A stretch of DNA of 64,000 bases from Ipomoea triloba (taxonomy: Eukaryota > Streptophyta > Magnoliopsida > Solanales > Convolvulaceae): contig NC_044919.1 in assembly GCF_003576645.1 (NCBI RefSeq), positions 14,266,816-14,330,815 on the forward strand, written 5' to 3'. Numbering within the stretch: the stretch's first letter is position 1; each line of letters begins with the position of its first letter. Positions 60,700 through 64,000 of this stretch are shown here, piece by piece. The notes beneath the pieces were generated by a model. The model did no database searches. It worked only from the letters and a program-made list of their open reading frames with translations, and had not been told where the DNA came from. The position numbers were made by a program, and so were the translations under genes.

Positions 60700-63600
60700 A
60701 TTGTGAGTCTTGAATTCACAAACTTAAAGATGTCTACTTAATTTTAATCAAATTAAAACTTAAGCAAAAGAATAAATAAACCTGAAACTACGACAACCAG
60801 GATTGTTAACGCAGTTTGGAGCAATACTCCTACATCTGCGGGGCCACTCACGAAAACCCAATCCACTAAGAAAAACAAAGAGTTACAAGAAATAAAGATA
60901 CCAACACCATTCAACAATGGACTACGTTGAGTACAAAATTATTTCTTCAAAACTACGCTTGTGGATGAATTCGTGCAAGCCGATCACCAAGTCTTCATAA
61001 GCTTCATGAATAATCTGACCAGTATTCGCAACCTTCAACTTTAATGTTGTAGAACAAACGAGATAGCCATAATATGATTCCTTCTTAAATTGAGATGTAA
61101 TAAAATAATATAGCTAGTAGATTTGATCAAATCACTCTCATAATTCCTTCGTAATTTGTGAAGATCAAATGAATAATAATTCCTCCTTTTATACACAATA
61201 CCCAATTTGAACTTCTGGCTGCTATTTTCCAAAGGTTAGTTTCCCAACAAAAGCTCATCACCATATAATTAAATCTTCCCCATAATAATCGCACAAGCAA
61301 CGAATAATTCTGATGAAGATCTGTACCAGGTCCTGAGGCAGCTCCAGAAGCAGGTCCAGGCAGTTTAGAAATTACTTTAAAAAACTTTAAACTTATCCTA
61401 ATGTGTGTCAAATAATTTGGCCAATAAACTAACATGTACCAATTGAACATTTGAACATTTATAACATTTAATCATGTATCAATTGGACATTTACAAACTC
61501 CCCCTTTGGCAATTATTTGACATCATAAACAAGAATTACAATGAAAGAAACTATTTAAACTGTCTGGACTTTCCATAGAGAAGCTTCAAAGACATCCAAT
61601 CAGACTATAATGCACTGGTCAGAGATTGCCACGATATCTCAAACAAAACCATCATATAAGATATACTTTCAAAAACTCATCAACTACTGTTTAAGAGCTT
61701 GTTTCAAAAACATCAAGAATAGCTCCAACTTGAAAGACATAAAGTACTGATCAAGAGTGGCATAAAAATAATAAAGCATAAAAATACCATAATGAGGCCA
61801 TAATCAAAAAATACCAAAAGGAGAATACCATAAGAAAATACCAAAAAGAGAATACCATATGAGTGCTCCCCCTCAACTAAATATCTCCCCCTTGAGGTCA
61901 AATTAAGTGCCAAAGGAGTAGAGAGAATAATCTGAAGCACCAGAACCAGTAACATCTTCGGAGTCAAAACCAGACAATGATATCTTCAGATAGGCTTCCA
62001 TAAATAAACCGATTACAACAGATTTCAAAAGCGGCTGGCTCCCCCTCAGATTTATTACTCCCCCTTTTTGTCAAATAGATTGACAAAGTTGATCATCAGT
62101 GTCATGAGGCATGGGCTGATGGAGTGCTCATAAGATCTGTATAAGGAATCCCATTTCGTATCATAATAATCTCCATATAGATTAACCATTCCCATCCATC
62201 AGCAAAATCACCATCAATTAGTAAGATAATCCATATAAGATAATAATCCAAAAGATATGAGGATCCAAAAATAATATGATAATCCAAATAATGTAATAAT
62301 GCAAATGATAGTCCGAATAAGATAATCCAAATAAGCAGCCCCCCCTTAATTTGTACTTCGTGACGGTGTCATCATCATAATAAGACAAATTTTAGTGCTA
62401 GTTTCCTTGAAACTGTAACAGAAACCTGCAAAAGTAAAATAGAGACGAGAAACCCAGACCTAGAAAACAAAACAGCAAAAAAGCACTTATAGCCACAATT
62501 GCAGATATTGTCAAAAGAGTCAAACAAAGTGCATAAAACAATAAACACATTCAAATAAAGCAAATTTAGGCCCAGATTCATAACGGATAGCACAGAAAGC
62601 ACACGCACAAAGTCACATACGGTCATGACCGGACCAAATTGATAACACAAAGTCACAAAACACATAACAAGAATAGCAAAATCAGATTGGATATCAATTA
62701 AGAAAAACACATAGATCAACTCTGGCACAGATACAAGCATATCAAGCAAAACACGTTCAGAAACAGATAAAGTAGACATAGGTCCAGAGAATAAAACAAT
62801 AAATAATGGAGATACGCACATAAAGAAAATTCAACTTATGCACATTAAAAAAACATAACGAAAGCATAAATAGATAGTAAAACCATGGGATTCCAAGACA
62901 CAGGTATTAAGGCAATACCAACAAAAGAATAAGAATAAGAAGGTACCAACACTCCCGAAGAGGTTTTCCTTTCAGCTTTTCATAATGCACTGAGTCCGAA
63001 AAAACTTAGAGTTTCCACATCTGAACAAAGTTCTTGATCTGGAAAAGAGAGCAACTCTTATTAGGCAAAAAATAGCTTATTGAATTATAAAATACCTGGT
63101 TTTATTTCGACGATGATTTTTCAATGTAGATTTTCCAATCCAATCTCTTCATCTTCCACTAGTTCCCAAGAACCATTTTTTCCTTTTGCTGCATGTGGTA
63201 TAAACTAAGATATAAAATCTGCTTTCCTGACCCAAACTTGTTTTACAAATGGTGCAATGCGCTTGTGAGTGTATTTCTCGGCTCTTTGATCCTTGTAAAA
63301 GTAGTAACACTCTGGTCTGGTGTGTCCTCCAATCCTGCAATAATGACAAACAGGGTTATAAGGTTTATAGGCACGTTTATATTTCATTACCATATCATGA
63401 CGGTGCCTCGCTGAACTCATTTGCCTTGCTATACTGGTTTCTGGAATATCTTCTGGACCTGGTCCAGTTGCTTTGACAAATATAGTTTTACCATTGTGTT
63501 TGTCCCCTGTGAAACCGAGACCAAACTTTGTAGTTGATTGCCGGCCTGTGTCCAGAATTTCATCAAGGGTTGATGTAGTATCCATCATCTGGATCTGTTT

Positions 63601-64000
63601 CTTGAGTGTAGTCAGTTCCTGCGTTAGTTTGACCACTTCCTGTTTCAGCTTATTAGCTTCTTGTGCAGAAGCAGCTTCGAGTAAGAGATCTCTTTCAGAT
63701 ATTTGATTTTTGTACACTTTGTTGGCGTTTTCTAATATCCCTACCTGACTACACAAAGAACGATTAGCTTTAAGCAAACATTCCCACTTGGGATATAATT
63801 TTTTATACTCTACTTCATAAGAAAAAGGAGGAATATCAAGATCTTCTGTAGAGTTGTAGTCACAGCCTTCTGAATCAGCTATATCTTCATCTTCAACTTC
63901 TGGATCAGCTTCAATCTTGGCTGTGAACGCTACAAAGTTTCCGGTTATATCTTCTGGATCAGCTTCATCGTCACTCCATGTTAGAGCTGCCATTGATTTT
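60700..64000 (-). mobile_element. Sirevirus-like copia derivative without pol (runs off the window)
   Basis: On the minus strand: gag (63993-63205), then about 1.7 kb without coding domains, then several purine tracts (complement of the C-runs at 62338, 62059, 62039, 61884, 61864 and 61499), and then an LTR starting at 61495 with TGTAAATGTCC directly after GGGGGAGTT. Multiple polypurine tracts before the 3' LTR are a known Sirevirus trait. Integrase, RT and RNase H, which should lie between gag and the 3' LTR, are missing. The far end of the LTR (about 60700) is approximate; the 5' LTR is outside the window. Confidence 0.7.
63205..63993 (-). CDS. Gag C-terminal part of a Sirevirus-like copia element (partial)
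   Basis: 262 codons of open minus-strand frame running up to the window edge; the true start probably lies beyond 64000. An acidic N-terminal stretch (TWSDDEADPED) is followed by a long Lys/Glu/Leu coiled coil (EANKLKQEVVKLTQELTTLKK) and a CCHC zinc knuckle CHYCRIGGHTRPEC. This is the organisation of gag in Sirevirus and Tork-type copia elements. The frame stops 24-30 codons after the knuckle, where the protease DSG motif of an intact element would be expected. Confidence 0.8.
   Translation of the reverse strand: MAALTWSDDEADPEDITGNFVAFTAKIEADPEVEDEDIADSEGCDYNSTEDLDIPPFSYEVEYKKLYPKWECLLKANRSLCSQVGILENANKVYKNQISERDLLLEAASAQEANKLKQEVVKLTQELTTLKKQIQMMDTTSTLDEILDTGRQSTTKFGLGFTGDKHNGKTIFVKATGPGPEDIPETSIARQMSSARHRHDMVMKYKRAYKPYNPVCHYCRIGGHTRPECYYFYKDQRAEKYTHKRIAPFVKQVWVRKADFIS

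Noticed and set aside
61041..62821. Several minus-strand frames of 60-150 codons
   Set aside because: Hydrophobic, low-complexity translations of the non-coding and LTR part of the Sirevirus-like element; no domain.

Overview
This is nuclear DNA from a flowering plant, most likely a eudicot. The evidence is multi-exon genes with GT..AG introns, strongly AT-rich spacers, plant-type promoter elements, and a dense load of plant transposons (Helitron, MULE, hAT/Stowaway MITEs, L1-like LINEs, Ty1/copia). I cannot name the species from sequence alone.

Four intact host protein genes and one tRNA stand out. (1) A histone chaperone ASF1 gene lies on the minus strand (3108-5711, 3 exons, 193 aa) with an E2F-type site next to its TATA box. 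(2) A mitochondrial ATP synthase F1 beta-subunit gene lies on the plus strand (19949-23500, 9 exons, 557 aa). (3) A BRO1/ALIX endosomal-sorting gene lies on the plus strand (37575-44461, 9 exons, 874 aa). (4) A TTC5/Strap-like TPR plus OB-fold gene lies on the minus strand (48574-59738, 13 exons, 422 aa). (5) A tRNA-Ala(AGC) lies on the minus strand (47300-47372). All exon junctions were placed by hand and keep the reading frame. These genes work in unrelated processes (chromatin assembly, mitochondrial ATP production, endosomal sorting, stress or translation-linked scaffolding), so the neighbourhood is not a functional cluster.

Mobile DNA fills most of the rest. 1-1920 is a decayed LINE 3' half. 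6.07-9.5 kb holds a complete 1.5-kb Helitron, two fold-back MITEs and a second Helitron copy. 9.5-13.4 kb holds an LTR-like remnant carrying a hAT MITE with a perfect 8-bp target duplication, then an antisense LINE fragment. 13.4-19.7 kb is a Helitron graveyard with helicase remnants, a nested LINE and a third copy of the first Helitron family. 25.4-31.2 kb is a 5-kb MuDR-like MULE with two convergent genes (a transposase with one frameshift, and a GRF-zinc-finger/membrane-anchor protein), apparently nested in another terminal-inverted-repeat element. 31.3-37.3 kb is a full-length 5.98-kb LINE with a perfect 16-bp target duplication, inserted just upstream of ALIX. 52.1-57.0 kb is a very young Ty1/copia element with identical 225-bp LTRs, sitting in intron 7 of the TTC5 gene. 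60.7-64 kb is a Sirevirus-like copia derivative that appears to have lost pol. 45.3-46.1 kb is a degenerate ~112-bp tandem repeat.

The most interesting items are the two-gene MULE, the LINE whose seven nonsense codons all fit C-to-T decay, the LINE ORF1 RGG-type repeat tail, the young intronic copia insertion 30 bp from a splice donor, and the three-copy Helitron family that keeps a coding-like tail. I found no obviously new host pathway.
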